A stretch of 64,000 nt of DNA. Source: Planctomycetota bacterium. GTDB lineage: Bacteria > Planctomycetota > PUPC01 > JACPCR01. The position numbers and the translations under genes are program-made. Numbering within the stretch: the stretch's first letter is position 1; each line of letters begins with the position of its first letter. This document shows positions 17,680-27,014 of the stretch, piece after piece. Location of the stretch: the NCBI GenBank assembly GCA_027625095.1, contig JAQBXN010000030.1:1-64000 (forward strand), given 5' to 3'. Below the pieces are notes generated by a model that saw only the letters and a program-made list of their open reading frames with translations, searched no databases and was not told the DNA's origin.

Positions 17680-20600
17680 TCTTCTCGTGCGGCCTGGTCC
17701 ACGGCGAACCCGAGCCAGCCTACAGAAGTGGACTTATCAAGAAAGGCATTATCAAACATGTCGATATCGACATCACTGGTGCGGAGGAGCTTCACCTGGT
17801 TGTCCGTGATGGCAATAACAGAAATGCATGCGACTGGGCCGACTGGGCCGAGCCGAGCCTCGTCGGTCCGCAGGGCGAAGTGAAGCTCACGGACATCCCC
17901 TGGTTTTATGCATTGGCCGGATGGGGAAATGTGAATATCAATAAAAGCACGGGGGGCGGCCCGATGAGGATTGACGGCAAGCCGGTGGCTTTCGGCATCG
18001 GCACGCATGCGGAGTCGATCATTTCCTATGGGATCGGGGGAAAAGGATATACTCGCTTCAAGGTGCGTCTTGGCGCAGACAATGGCGGGACCGATCAGGG
18101 AGGAGGAAGGACGACCTCTCTCGAGTTTCTGATTTACACTGAAGACCCGGAACTTGTTCTGAACGTCCAGGAGAAGCATCCCCCTAAGCAGCGGCCAAAA
18201 AGCTTGGACGGCCCCCTGACACCCAAGGAATCAGTGGCCGCTCTTATCCTTCCAGAGGGCCTGGAAGCTACCATCTTTGCTCACGAGCCGGTCGTTCAAA
18301 ACCCCACCAATATGGACTTGGATGCACGTGGCCGCGTCTGGATTACGGAAGGCGTAAATTACCGCCGCTGGAATAACCTTCGCCCCGAAGGCGACCGCAT
18401 TCTCATCCTTGAGGACACCAACGGAGACGGCAAAGCGGATCGAAACAAAGTCTTTTATCAGGGCACTGATGTTAATGCTGCGCTGGGCATCTGTGTCGTT
18501 GGACATGAAATATTCGTCTCTGCTTCGCCCAGCGTGATTCGATTCACTGATGCAGATGATGATGACCGGCCAGACAAGAAAGAAATCTTGTTCACCGGAA
18601 TCGGCGGCGAGCAGCACGACCGCGGAGTGCATGCAATGGTCTTTGGGCCTGATGGCAAACTGTATTTCAATTTCGGAAACGAGGGCAGAGAACTCCGGAA
18701 CCGGTTGAACGAACCGATCGTAAACCTGGCCGGGACTTGTCATGGGAGGCTCTTTCGCTGTGACTTCGATGGCAGCAACGTTGAATTACTTGCCCACAAT
18801 TTCCGTAACAGTTTTGAACTCTGCCTGGACTCTTTCGGCAATATCTGGCAAGCCGACAACGATGACGACGGCAACGCCAGCACCAGGCTTAATTACGTCA
18901 TGGAACACGGGAACTATGGCTACGCCGATGAACTGACAGGGGCGAGCTGGCGCGTCGAACGCACGGGAATGCACTCTGAACAGGCAGAACGTCACTGGCA
19001 CCAGAATGACCCGGGTGTGGTTCCAAATTTTGTCCATCTGGGGGAGGGGTCACCTGCCGGTATCACCTTTTATGAAGGCAATCTGCTGCCCGAAGCCTTT
19101 CGCAATCAAGTAATACTCTGCGATCCCGGAACGGGCGCCGTTCTAACATTTCCGGTTGCTGATGAAGGTGCCGGATTCACAAGTCTTATGACACCCGGTT
19201 CGGTGAATCTACCGAAAGGGGCCGCATTGAATTTATTGTCCAGCCATGAAACCTGGTTCCGTCCGGTAGACGTGAGCGTGACGGACGATGGTTCGGTTCT
19301 GATAGCTGACTGGTATGACGCACGGGTAGGCGGACACTTTATGGCTGACCATGACGCCACAAAAACGAGGGGGCGCATTTACAGAATCACACCCAAGGGA
19401 CACAAGCTGCATTCTCAAGAGTTCAATTTGAACAAGATATCTGACTGCGTCAGAGCCCTTCGTTCCCCAAGCCAAGGAATTCGTGCCGCTGCCTGGCAGA
19501 AGCTGCGTGGAAATGAAAGCAAGGCAGAAGACGAACTCATCAAGCTTTGGGAGGACAATGACCCAAACATCCGATCCCGGGCGTTAGGTCTTCTGCTCAA
19601 ACTGGAATCCGAAGGCAAGCTAGAATCAGCGAAGTATCTGAATTCAGCGCTTCGAGATTCGGATCCAAGAATCCGAATTGCCGCCATCCGTCACGCACGC
19701 CATCACTGCAAAGACATCATTCCAGTAATCAGTCGCTTGACGAAAGACACCTCAGCTCAAGTCCGGCGTGAATGTGCCATTTTGCTGAGAGGCTCGACGG
19801 CAGACGAAGCCCCGGGGCTCTGGGCGGAGCTGGCCATGCAGCATGATGGCATCGACCGCTGGTATCTTGAAGCCCTGGGCATTGGTGCGGAGGGCAATGA
19901 AAATCGATTCTTTTCTGCATGGCTCAGTGACAATGGCGCGAACTTAGATTCTGCATCGGCACGGGACATCATGTGGCGCATGCGTGCGAACAACATAGCC
20001 GAATATCTGGCTCACATTATCACGATGGCTGTGAAGCCCGAGGAGGCCCTGCGATATTTCCGTGCTCTCGATTATCAGTCGCCCGACGAAAGGCAAAATG
20101 CCCTGGCCACCCTACTGGCCGTCGGTGTAAAGAAGCAGGAAGCAAACGAGCCAGTTGCCTCGACCCTCATATCTGAATCGCTCAAGCGATTGAATCCAGA
20201 AGATTTCCAGAGTTCATCCGGGCTTGCCCAGACATTGGCCAAACTTCTCGATGTTGTCTTGGCTGACTCCCCGGAGAGTTTTCTGGATCTCGTCGAACGG
20301 TTTCAGCCACAGGTTAAAGAGGAACAACTCTTAGACTTGGCCATCAAGAGTCCTGATGCAGGTGTGAGATCCGGTGCGGCTGGTCTACTGTTGCGCCTCG
20401 GAAAAGCCGAACTGCTTAAAAGCATGCTGAGAGGAAAAGAATTCATCGCTGCACAAACACTGGCCACTGCCATTGGCCAGTCTCGTGAATGTCTTGGCCG
20501 GCCAGTTCTGATCGAACTCATCAAGAACAACGATGCTGCACCCGCAGTTTGTGAGACAGCAGTTGAGGCAGTGACGATGACTAAAGAAGGGGCTTTAGAA

Positions 20601-21185
20601 CTGCTCAAAGCGATTAGCGAAATCAATCTTACAGGAACACTCAGGTTCCGAACGGCAGTAGCTCTCAGCAATGTTCCCTGGCTGGATGTGCGTGAAACCG
20701 CTTCACGATTCTTTGCGCTTGAACCCGCACAAGATCGCCCCCTGCCTCCCCTTGCAAAACTTCTCCAAATGCGTGGTGATTGGTTGAACGGCAAAAGTGC
20801 CTTCGCCCGTGCCTGTAGTGGTTGTCATACGCACGGAAACATGGGCAGAGAGGTTGGCCCTCCCCTTTCAAGCATCGCCGCAAGGATGGGCAAAAACGAC
20901 ATATGGAAGTCCATCCTGTTTCCAGACGACGGTGTCGACCAACGTTTTCAATCCCATCGCGTCGTGTTGAAGAATGGTAAAACCATTCACGGTCTGCTGA
21001 TCTCAAGAACAGATCAGACGCTGTTCGTCAAAACTGAGGGTGGCGTGCTGCAGACGTTCAATGCTGCAGAAGTTGAATCTGTCCGGAATGAACAGATATC
21101 TCTGAAGTCCGCCGGAATTCAGAAAAGAATGACAGTTCAGGAACTCGTGGATGTGGTCGAGTTTCTGGCGACGCCGGACCGGTAG
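17598..21185 (+). CDS. PVC-type exported haem protein: NPCBM + dehydrogenase propeller + HEAT repeats + cytochrome c
   Basis: 1195 residues from ATG 17598 (a TTG at 17574 would add 8). Residues ~1-35 form a signal peptide whose hydrophobic core is encoded by the TTACGTA repeat. An NPCBM-type carbohydrate-binding domain (~40-180, 'KPVAFGIGTHAESIISYGIG') comes next. Then comes the 'putative membrane-bound dehydrogenase' beta-propeller of PVC bacteria (~220-590, 'DLDARGRVWITEGVNYRRW', 'WQADNDDDGNASTRLNYVMEHGNYG', 'LIADWYDARVGGH'). HEAT-like helical repeats occupy ~620-1000. A C-terminal c-type cytochrome has haem motif CSGCH, and ends with the usual 'VELVDVVEFLATP'-type helix. It is predicted to be periplasmic, probably oxidising a sugar-related substrate; the substrate is inferred only. 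Confidence 0.88.
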   Translation: MQGGSLLSARSARKSSPYVLRITYYVLLFSCGLVHGEPEPAYRSGLIKKGIIKHVDIDITGAEELHLVVRDGNNRNACDWADWAEPSLVGPQGEVKLTDIPWFYALAGWGNVNINKSTGGGPMRIDGKPVAFGIGTHAESIISYGIGGKGYTRFKVRLGADNGGTDQGGGRTTSLEFLIYTEDPELVLNVQEKHPPKQRPKSLDGPLTPKESVAALILPEGLEATIFAHEPVVQNPTNMDLDARGRVWITEGVNYRRWNNLRPEGDRILILEDTNGDGKADRNKVFYQGTDVNAALGICVVGHEIFVSASPSVIRFTDADDDDRPDKKEILFTGIGGEQHDRGVHAMVFGPDGKLYFNFGNEGRELRNRLNEPIVNLAGTCHGRLFRCDFDGSNVELLAHNFRNSFELCLDSFGNIWQADNDDDGNASTRLNYVMEHGNYGYADELTGASWRVERTGMHSEQAERHWHQNDPGVVPNFVHLGEGSPAGITFYEGNLLPEAFRNQVILCDPGTGAVLTFPVADEGAGFTSLMTPGSVNLPKGAALNLLSSHETWFRPVDVSVTDDGSVLIADWYDARVGGHFMADHDATKTRGRIYRITPKGHKLHSQEFNLNKISDCVRALRSPSQGIRAAAWQKLRGNESKAEDELIKLWEDNDPNIRSRALGLLLKLESEGKLESAKYLNSALRDSDPRIRIAAIRHARHHCKDIIPVISRLTKDTSAQVRRECAILLRGSTADEAPGLWAELAMQHDGIDRWYLEALGIGAEGNENRFFSAWLSDNGANLDSASARDIMWRMRANNIAEYLAHIITMAVKPEEALRYFRALDYQSPDERQNALATLLAVGVKKQEANEPVASTLISESLKRLNPEDFQSSSGLAQTLAKLLDVVLADSPESFLDLVERFQPQVKEEQLLDLAIKSPDAGVRSGAAGLLLRLGKAELLKSMLRGKEFIAAQTLATAIGQSRECLGRPVLIELIKNNDAAPAVCETAVEAVTMTKEGALELLKAISEINLTGTLRFRTAVALSNVPWLDVRETASRFFALEPAQDRPLPPLAKLLQMRGDWLNGKSAFARACSGCHTHGNMGREVGPPLSSIAARMGKNDIWKSILFPDDGVDQRFQSHRVVLKNGKTIHGLLISRTDQTLFVKTEGGVLQTFNAAEVESVRNEQISLKSAGIQKRMTVQELVDVVEFLATPDR

Positions 21186-21219
21186 TCCGTCGAAGTCGCG
21201 GCCACTTCCGTTGTAAAGT

Positions 21220-21576
21220 TCAAGACAAATCAAGATGCGTTCGCATTGCCGATCGTACCTGATCGCGAAGTCCTTCATCATCCAACCAACCACAAGACCT
21301 AACCAGGCGATCCTTGGAAATGGTTCGAATCTGGTGGGCCATGACAACTGACGCATTGGGTTGGCCAGCAGCCTTGGCAGGAATCAGAGCCTCTGTTGAA
21401 TAGATTCGTCTGCCGGTCTTGTGGGAAGTCATCGGGAGAGCCGTAACGATGGGTAGAGCCTGATTGATCGGCTCGTTCGAAACAATCAATACGGGGCGGC
21501 GACCCGCCTGCTCAGAACCTGGGACTGAATCCAATGTGGCCATGGCAACTTGCCACTGAAATGGTTCCTTAATCAT
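21220..21576 (-). CDS. MazF/PemK-type mRNA interferase toxin
   Basis: 118 residues of the PemK/MazF fold, ribosome-dependent or -independent RNA endonucleases. Family marks are 'GSEQAGRRPVLIVSNEPIN' (glycine-rich loop and conserved Arg), 'VTALPMTSH' and 'SVVMAHQIRTISKDRLV', with the conserved Thr/Ser-Lys-Arg end. It is immediately downstream of, and overlaps by 8 bases, the putative antitoxin gene. Length and arrangement are standard for a type II toxin-antitoxin module. Confidence 0.87.
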   Translation of the reverse strand: MIKEPFQWQVAMATLDSVPGSEQAGRRPVLIVSNEPINQALPIVTALPMTSHKTGRRIYSTEALIPAKAAGQPNASVVMAHQIRTISKDRLVRSCGWLDDEGLRDQVRSAMRTHLDLS

Positions 21577-21847
21577 CGGGGAGCATCCGAGATGTTTCAG
21601 AATCCGATGAACTGAATTCTTCTTCTGTATCCGAGATGTCCTTCATGAACATAGGATCCTGAGCCGCATCCATGAACTCCTGACGTAATCTTTCTTGACC
21701 AATCCTCTTAAGTTCGTCCTCAATGGCCTTGCGTACCAAAGCATTCTGAGAAGGAAACATTCCATCCTCAACGGCACGCCTGACTTCCACCATGAGTGTT
21801 CTTGGCAAAGAAAACGTGACCTTTCCTGAGTAAGTCAGTGGTGGCAT
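21569..21847 (-). CDS. Ribbon-helix-helix-like antitoxin
   Basis: 92 residues. The N-terminal 'GKVTFSLPRTLMVEVRRAV' looks like the DNA-binding ribbon-helix-helix of MazE/ParD-type antitoxins, followed by 'SQNALVRKAIEDELKRIG'. The C-terminal third is acidic and Ser-rich ('DTEEEFSSSDSETS'), as expected for a flexible toxin-neutralising tail. It precedes and overlaps the MazF-type gene by 8 bases. Autoregulation of the pair is typical of the family. Confidence 0.8.
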   Translation of the reverse strand: MPPLTYSGKVTFSLPRTLMVEVRRAVEDGMFPSQNALVRKAIEDELKRIGQERLRQEFMDAAQDPMFMKDISDTEEEFSSSDSETSRMLPDD

Positions 21848-21970
21848 TTTCGAATACTTCTAGCTGCAGCTTGTAAAAACGTATGGAATTTGATGGTTGC
21901 CATAATAGCAAGCCAAACCATCATTCATAGAAAAGGGTAACTGTTCAGAGGGGCAGGCTCTTACTTCTAA
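21848..21970. other. Spacer upstream of the toxin-antitoxin pair
   Basis: Promoter region of the antitoxin gene plus AT-rich sequence leading into the inverted-repeat element. I see no gene and no clear operator. Confidence 0.4.
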
Positions 21971-22099
21971 TCTTGCTCCTAATTTCCCCTTTCTTCGGTT
22001 TTCCCACCTGTGCCGGGCCATTCTCTGCGTGAACCACCATTCCACGCGCTGCCTTCTCATGCCACAAGGAAAAGCAGAAAGGGGAAATTAGGAGCAAGA
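21971..22099. mobile_element. MITE-like element with perfect 24-bp inverted ends
   Basis: Arms 21971-21994 (TCTTGCTCCTAATTTCCCCT...) and 22076-22099 are perfect inverted repeats of 24 bp enclosing 81 bp. The repeat continues outward as CTTAC with a 6-base indel on the left. No transposase is encoded. The size and perfect ends suit a non-autonomous mobile repeat between the toxin-antitoxin pair and the nrd operon. A target-site duplication is not clear. Confidence 0.6.
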
Positions 22100-22127
22100 G
22101 TAAGAAACAATCGGCTCTGAACGTTTA

Positions 22128-22163
22128 CCAAAAAAGAAAGCCTGCTCAGTCTCCTGAGCAGGC
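22128..22163 (-). terminator. Intrinsic terminator of the nrdA-nrdB operon
   Basis: A perfect 10-bp stem (22140-22149 with 22154-22163, GCCTGCTCAG/CTGAGCAGGC, loop TCTC). Read on the minus strand it is followed by TTTCTTTTTTGG. It lies about 40 bases past the nrdB stop. Confidence 0.88.
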
Positions 22164-22204
22164 TTCAATTTCTTTCATCAACCCATCAGCCGTCAACCAG
22201 CTCC

Positions 22205-23269
22205 TCAGTCCCAACTCAGCGTAGAGGCTGCCTGGTATTCGGTGACTCTGGTCTCGAAGAAATTCTTCTCTTTGGCCAGGTCGATGGTTTCACTCATCCA
22301 GGGGAATGGGTTGTTCGAGCCATAAACAGCACCCAGGCCAATGCGTTCCAGTCGACGGTCCGCGATATGTTGGACGTAGTCGCGGAAAAGATCACTGTTG
22401 AGGCCAAGAATGCCGCGGGGCATCACGTCTTCTGCGTAATTGAGCTCGAGTTCAACCGCGTTGCGGATGAGATTGACGATGTATTCCTTGAAATCGTCTG
22501 TCCAGACATCGGGGTTTTCACTCTTGATACCGTTAATAAGGTCGAGCCCGAAGTTGAGATGGATGCTCTCGTCGCGAAGGATGTACTGGAACTGTTCACC
22601 GACGCCGGTCATCAGGTTGCGGCGGTGGAAGGAAAGCATCATTACAAAACCTGTGTAGAAGAAGATGCCTTCCATGATGACGTAGTAACCGATGAGGTTC
22701 TTCAGGAAGATCTGGATGCCTTCAAAGCTGTTGGTGTCGAAGTTCCCGTCGAGCACTTCAGCGGTGAGTTCCATCTCGAAAGAGTCCTTTTTCGCAATGG
22801 ACGGAATCTCACGATACATGTTGAAGATTTCCCGCTCGTCGAGCGCGAGGCTGTCAACAATGTAGAGAAAAGTGTGCGTATGAACGGCCTCTTCAAGTGC
22901 CTGTCGCAGGAGATACTGACGGCATTCAGGGTTCGTGACGAATTTGAAAATTCCAAGAACGAGGTTGTTACCGACCAGGCTCTCGGCGGTCGAGAAGAAT
23001 CCAAGGTTGCGCATGATCACCTGGCGCTCGGCATCGGTAAGGGTATTGGAGCGCCAAGTTTCAATGTCCTTGGTCATGGGGACTTCTGTTGGCATCCAGT
23101 GATTGGCACTACCGTTGATGTAGTGTTCCCATGCCCACTGGTATTTGATGGGCATGAGCTGATTCACATCCACTTGTGAACAATTGATGAGGCGTTTTGC
23201 GTTCGCTTCAAAACGTCCATCTTCGCCAACTAGAACCTCCTTTAAGACCTTGTCTTCCGTGGCGACCAT
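22205..23269 (-). CDS. nrdB: Ribonucleotide reductase small subunit, class Ic signature
   Basis: R2 subunit of aerobic ribonucleoside-diphosphate reductase; it houses the metal cofactor that generates the radical in NrdA. From ATG 23269 (AAGGAAAG 6 bases upstream; a TTG at 23275 is less likely) it has 354 residues. Likely metal ligands are Glu96 (in [10 protein letters not shown]), Glu127, His130 (EEAVHTH), Glu200 (IIMEG-like VIMEG), Glu234 and His237 (RDESIHLNF). The residue four after His130, where class Ia has the radical Tyr, is Phe134 (codon 22868-22870). Glu in place of the first Asp plus Phe for Tyr is the class Ic pattern of Chlamydia, which uses a Mn/Fe centre. Overall sequence is strikingly chlamydia-like, including the C-terminal [11 protein letters not shown]. 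It lies downstream of nrdA in one operon. Confidence 0.96.
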   Translation of the reverse strand: MVATEDKVLKEVLVGEDGRFEANAKRLINCSQVDVNQLMPIKYQWAWEHYINGSANHWMPTEVPMTKDIETWRSNTLTDAERQVIMRNLGFFSTAESLVGNNLVLGIFKFVTNPECRQYLLRQALEEAVHTHTFLYIVDSLALDEREIFNMYREIPSIAKKDSFEMELTAEVLDGNFDTNSFEGIQIFLKNLIGYYVIMEGIFFYTGFVMMLSFHRRNLMTGVGEQFQYILRDESIHLNFGLDLINGIKSENPDVWTDDFKEYIVNLIRNAVELELNYAEDVMPRGILGLNSDLFRDYVQHIADRRLERIGLGAVYGSNNPFPWMSETIDLAKEKNFFETRVTEYQAASTLSWD

Positions 23270-23425
23270 AAGCAACTTTCCTTGTTTTGTAAGTGAAGTG
23301 AGCGTTTAAAATTCAGGAACAGACATGAGAAACGTGAGTCTAACAGACTACACGGACGTGCCGGATCGGGTCCATGGATGGCTTGGTCAAATTCTAGAAA
23401 GGCCGTTCGAATCGACCTCCAGAGT

Positions 23426-26254
23426 TCACTGACAGGCTTCGCAATCGCCGTCGAGGCTGCAAGCGCTTACTACCTCGCTGGCCGGCACCTCTGTCAGGCG
23501 ATCAATCTTGATGTCACTCGAGGCGCTTCGGTTTTTCATCCAGCGAGGCTGAATACCGAACTTGTTAACATCGACGGTCGACTTTTCAATCTGGGTCGCG
23601 GCGACAGTGCGCAGGTAGTAAGTCGTTTTGAGCCCAGTTTTCCAGGCGAGCATGTACATGTCGTGCAGTTTCTTTCCACTCGGCTCGGCCAGGTAAAGGT
23701 TCAGGGACATTCCCATGTCGATCCACTTCTGACGGCGGCTACCGCACTTGATAATCCACTCGGGATCGACTTCGAAGGCGCACAGGTAACGCTGCTTGAT
23801 TGCGTCCGGAATACGGTCGATCTCCAGCAGTGATCCATCGTAATATTTGATTTCATCAAGAATATCGTCGTCCCAAAGATCGAGCTGTTTGAGATCGTTT
23901 ACCAAGTGCTCGTTAATTTGAGTGAAGTCTCCCGAAAGGTTGCTCTTCACAAACAGGTTCTTGTAGGTTGGCTCAATGGATTGGGTCACACCGATGATGG
24001 TGGAGATGGTTGCGGTGGGCGCTATTGCCATTACGTTACTGTTGCGCATACCGTTTTCGGCAAGTGCTTTCCGCACGATGTCCCACTCCAGGGTGACAGA
24101 GTCGTCCATTTCGATTTCTTCACCGCGGTTCTCCTGAAGCAATTTGATGGTATCTATCGGCAACAGGCCTTTGCTCCATTTGGAGCCCTCGTAGCTGGAA
24201 TAAGTCCCGCGCTCTTTTGCAAGCTCGGTGGACGCGAGGATGGCGTAGTAAGAGATTGCTTCCATGCTCATGTCGGAGAATTCGACAGCTTCCTGGCTGG
24301 CATAGCTTATGCCTTGAGCGTAGAGCGCGTCCTGAAACCCCATTTGGCCGAGCCCAACCGGGCGATGCTTGCGATTTGAACTCTGGGCCTCCGCGGTCGG
24401 GTAGTAATTGATATCAATGACGTTATCGAGCATGCGAACAGCCGTACGCACAGTCTCTTCAAGCTTGGGCAAGTCGAGTTTTCGGTTTGTAATGTGAACG
24501 CTGAGGTTGACTGAACCGAGGTTGCAGACCGCTGTTTCTTCCCTGGAAGTGTTCAGCAGGATCTCCGTACAGAGATTGCTGCTGTGAACGACGCCCACGT
24601 GGTCCTGTGGTGAACGAATGTTTGAAGGATCTTTGAATGTAATCCACGGATGGCCTGTTTCGAACAGCCGTGTCAGCATCTTCCGCCAGAGATCCTTTGC
24701 TGAGACCTTTCGATACAGGCCTATCTCGCCTGCCCCTGCCTTCGCTTCGTATGCGGTGTATTTCTCCTCGAAATCTTTGCCAAATGAATCGTGCAGATCG
24801 CTAACTTCATCGGGGCTGAAGAGTGTCCATTCTTCGTCCCGAACGACTCTTTTCATGAAGAGGTCAGGAATCCAATTGGCGGTGTGCATGTCGTGGGTAC
24901 GCCGGCGATCGTCACCGGTGTTTTTGCGAAGGTCGAGGAATTCTTCGATATCGAGATGCCAAGTCTCGAGATAGGAACAGACCGCGCCTTTGCGCTTTCC
25001 TCCCTGGTTTACAGCGACTGCGGTGTCGCTGACGACTTTGAGAAACGGGATGATGCCCTGGCTTCTGCCATTCGTCCCCTTGATGTGGGAATTTGTAGCA
25101 CGGACGTTTGTCCAATCGTTTCCGAGTCCACCGGCCCACTTAGAAAGTGCTGCATTGTCCGAAATGACTTTGAAAATATGCTCAAGGTCGTCCATAGCGG
25201 TTGACAGATAGCAAGAACTCAGCTGCGGGTGACAAGTGCCCGAATTGAAGAGCGTGGGCGTAGCTGAAATGAAACGGAAGGTCGAGAGGATGTTGTAGAA
25301 CTGGATAGCACGTTCATTCTTCTGCTCGCCTTCGAGAATTGAGAGACCCATGGCTACACGCATCCAGAAATACTGCGGTGTCTCGATGCGGCGGCCATTA
25401 ATGTGGAGCAGATAACGGTCGTAAATGGTCTGAAGGCCAAGATAAGGAAAGAGTGAATCACGTTCCGTGTTGAGCGCTCCGGCGAGCTTTTCAAGATCGA
25501 AATTAAGCAGCTCTGGAGCAAGACGGCCCGCATCAACCCCCTCCTGAACATATGACGCAAATTTTTCAGCGTTCAGGAAAGCCACTTCCTCGTGTAACGG
25601 GGTCGCTCCGAGCGCCTCTCTGTAAATGAGAGAGAGGGCGAGGCGGGATGCAATCTTTCCATATGAAGGATCACGCTCGATGCGAGCACGGGCGGCGAGC
25701 AGGACGGCCTTATGGATGTCGCTGGGAGTGATTCCGTCATACATGGAACGATGGACTTCACTTTCGAGTTCCTCGACTGAACACGTTTCTCCGAGTCCGC
25801 GACCGGCATCGAAGATAGTTCGACGGATGCGCTTTGGATCGAGCGGTTGGGAAGAACCGTCGGGCAGGTTGACGTTGAAGCGATGTCGCTCTTCCGCTTC
25901 GGGATCATCTTCGGCATGTAACGCACGAATCTTGGAATGCTCTTCACGATAGACAATGTAACGGCGGGCGACCGAATAGTGCCCACGCCGCATGAGCTGC
26001 ATTTCGACGACATCCTGAATTCGTTCAACGTCTGCACCCTGTTTGCTTAACGCCTGATTTGCGATCTCGCTTACCGTCGTATTTGTCAGATCTACGATTT
26101 CGCTTTGCAGGGTCTGTTCCAGCGGGGTTTCAGAGTCAAGACCTAACTCCACCCGAAATGCTTTTTCCATCGCCTTTGCGATCAACGAACGATCAAAGGT
26201 TACGATTCGGCCGTCTCTTTTCTTAACTACCATTTCTTGTTCTGGGGCTATCAC
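23426..26254 (-). CDS. nrdA: Ribonucleotide reductase large subunit with two ATP cones
   Basis: Catalytic subunit reducing NDPs to dNDPs. 942 residues starting at GTG 26254, seven bases after AAGGAG. An ATP-cone occupies ~8-105 ('[20 protein letters not shown]') and a second cone-like domain ~130-225 ('[20 protein letters not shown]'). Both would bind ATP/dATP for overall activity control. The catalytic barrel shows the first redox Cys in '[12 protein letters not shown]', the 'NLCTEI' Asn-Cys-Glu triad and the second redox Cys in '[11 protein letters not shown]'. The C-terminal tail ends DCEAC-Gln, the flexible dithiol that re-reduces the active site. nrdB follows after a 156-base spacer with no terminator. 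Confidence 0.95.
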   Translation of the reverse strand: MIAPEQEMVVKKRDGRIVTFDRSLIAKAMEKAFRVELGLDSETPLEQTLQSEIVDLTNTTVSEIANQALSKQGADVERIQDVVEMQLMRRGHYSVARRYIVYREEHSKIRALHAEDDPEAEERHRFNVNLPDGSSQPLDPKRIRRTIFDAGRGLGETCSVEELESEVHRSMYDGITPSDIHKAVLLAARARIERDPSYGKIASRLALSLIYREALGATPLHEEVAFLNAEKFASYVQEGVDAGRLAPELLNFDLEKLAGALNTERDSLFPYLGLQTIYDRYLLHINGRRIETPQYFWMRVAMGLSILEGEQKNERAIQFYNILSTFRFISATPTLFNSGTCHPQLSSCYLSTAMDDLEHIFKVISDNAALSKWAGGLGNDWTNVRATNSHIKGTNGRSQGIIPFLKVVSDTAVAVNQGGKRKGAVCSYLETWHLDIEEFLDLRKNTGDDRRRTHDMHTANWIPDLFMKRVVRDEEWTLFSPDEVSDLHDSFGKDFEEKYTAYEAKAGAGEIGLYRKVSAKDLWRKMLTRLFETGHPWITFKDPSNIRSPQDHVGVVHSSNLCTEILLNTSREETAVCNLGSVNLSVHITNRKLDLPKLEETVRTAVRMLDNVIDINYYPTAEAQSSNRKHRPVGLGQMGFQDALYAQGISYASQEAVEFSDMSMEAISYYAILASTELAKERGTYSSYEGSKWSKGLLPIDTIKLLQENRGEEIEMDDSVTLEWDIVRKALAENGMRNSNVMAIAPTATISTIIGVTQSIEPTYKNLFVKSNLSGDFTQINEHLVNDLKQLDLWDDDILDEIKYYDGSLLEIDRIPDAIKQRYLCAFEVDPEWIIKCGSRRQKWIDMGMSLNLYLAEPSGKKLHDMYMLAWKTGLKTTYYLRTVAATQIEKSTVDVNKFGIQPRWMKNRSASSDIKIDRLTEVPASEVVSACSLDGDCEACQ

Positions 26255-27014
26255 TTTGGGTCTCCTTTAAACGTGCTTGAGCCTGCTTGACTGGAAAATG
26301 CTGCGATACACTAGCTTTTGCGGCAAGTGCGAGGCATTTACCGCTTAAGTTCAGGGATCAGGCCCCTGTTAGTTTGGTTGTCATTAAGTTCGACTGAAGC
26401 GCCCTCTCCAAGTGGTTAGGGAGAGTTACCACTTCTTCCTGGAAGAGACAGGATTAGAGAGGTCAGATTTGGGGATGGAACTTCAGTCGCTCCCTAAGAT
26501 TCACACCGTTTTTATGTGGTCCTCTCCAGAGCGGAGGCACAATATACTGGGCTTACTTTCAAGATCAATACTAAATGTACGAAAAAAAACAAATATTTGC
26601 CTGATTCGATCAGGTCGAGGGAATACCCTACTCTTGGGTTACTATCTAAGCTCTTGAAGTCGAATAGTTTCCGATTATTGAGAGGCGAATTGCGCGTCCA
26701 GGCTTCATCCGGAAAGAACAGATGAGTGCACCGGCTGCGGTGATAGATGTGTGCCAGGCCTGCATTCTTACACCTTGAGGGCTAGCAGGCCAAGTCGGGA
26801 ACGTTTTTACGGATTAGCCCTGGAAGAGGCTGGTATGTCAGCCTGGTCTTGGTCCAAATTCTTCATGCGTTTTCGGCGTAACAAGACGAATTTTTTGTAA
26901 GGCACAGGACCCCGCGCGGTGCTGAATCCGTAAGACTAATCCCAATGCGGACGCAACTCAGTTGGTGTTGCGTAGGGCGAAGCTCAGACAAAGACATGCC
27001 AAACTCGGTCGTGC
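26255..27014. other. 760-base stretch with no convincing gene
   Basis: This lies between the nrdA start and the fabF stop. Short open frames (for example 26412-26657 +) have no ribosome binding site, motif or coding-like composition. It does hold structure: a 7-bp stem GGCCTGC/GCAGGCC (26757-26763 with 26785-26791), a 6-bp hairpin AGGCTG/CAGCCT (26827-26844), an inverted pair GGATTAG/CTAATCC (~26811 and ~26936) and a hairpin ACGCAAC/GTTGCGT (26951-26973). I could not match it to tmRNA, RNase P, 6S RNA or a cobalamin riboswitch. It may hold an unrecognised RNA or decayed sequence as well as the nrdA promoter. Confidence 0.4.

Noticed and set aside
21318-21335. GGTTCGAATC string resembling a tRNA T-loop
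   Set aside because: It lies inside the MazF-type coding sequence and lacks the rest of a tRNA cloverleaf.
15400-21700. Defence island
   Set aside because: EndoQ and a single toxin-antitoxin pair are present, but no restriction, CBASS, retron, CRISPR or other defence genes accompany them.
21861-22060. Basic, Trp/Arg-rich frame across the inverted-repeat element
   Set aside because: It is produced by the repeat itself and has no ribosome site.
22367-23179. Long open frame antisense to nrdB
   Set aside because: A shadow frame caused by codon bias of nrdB, which is unmistakable on the other strand.
26412-26657. 81-codon open frame in the gap upstream of nrdA
   Set aside because: No ribosome binding site, no recognisable domain and a composition unlike nearby genes; kept only as part of the gap description.
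26680-26990. tmRNA, RNase P RNA or cobalamin riboswitch in the nrdA upstream gap
   Set aside because: None of the conserved cores (TPsiC arm with CCA end, GAGGAAAGTC, or B12 box) could be found.
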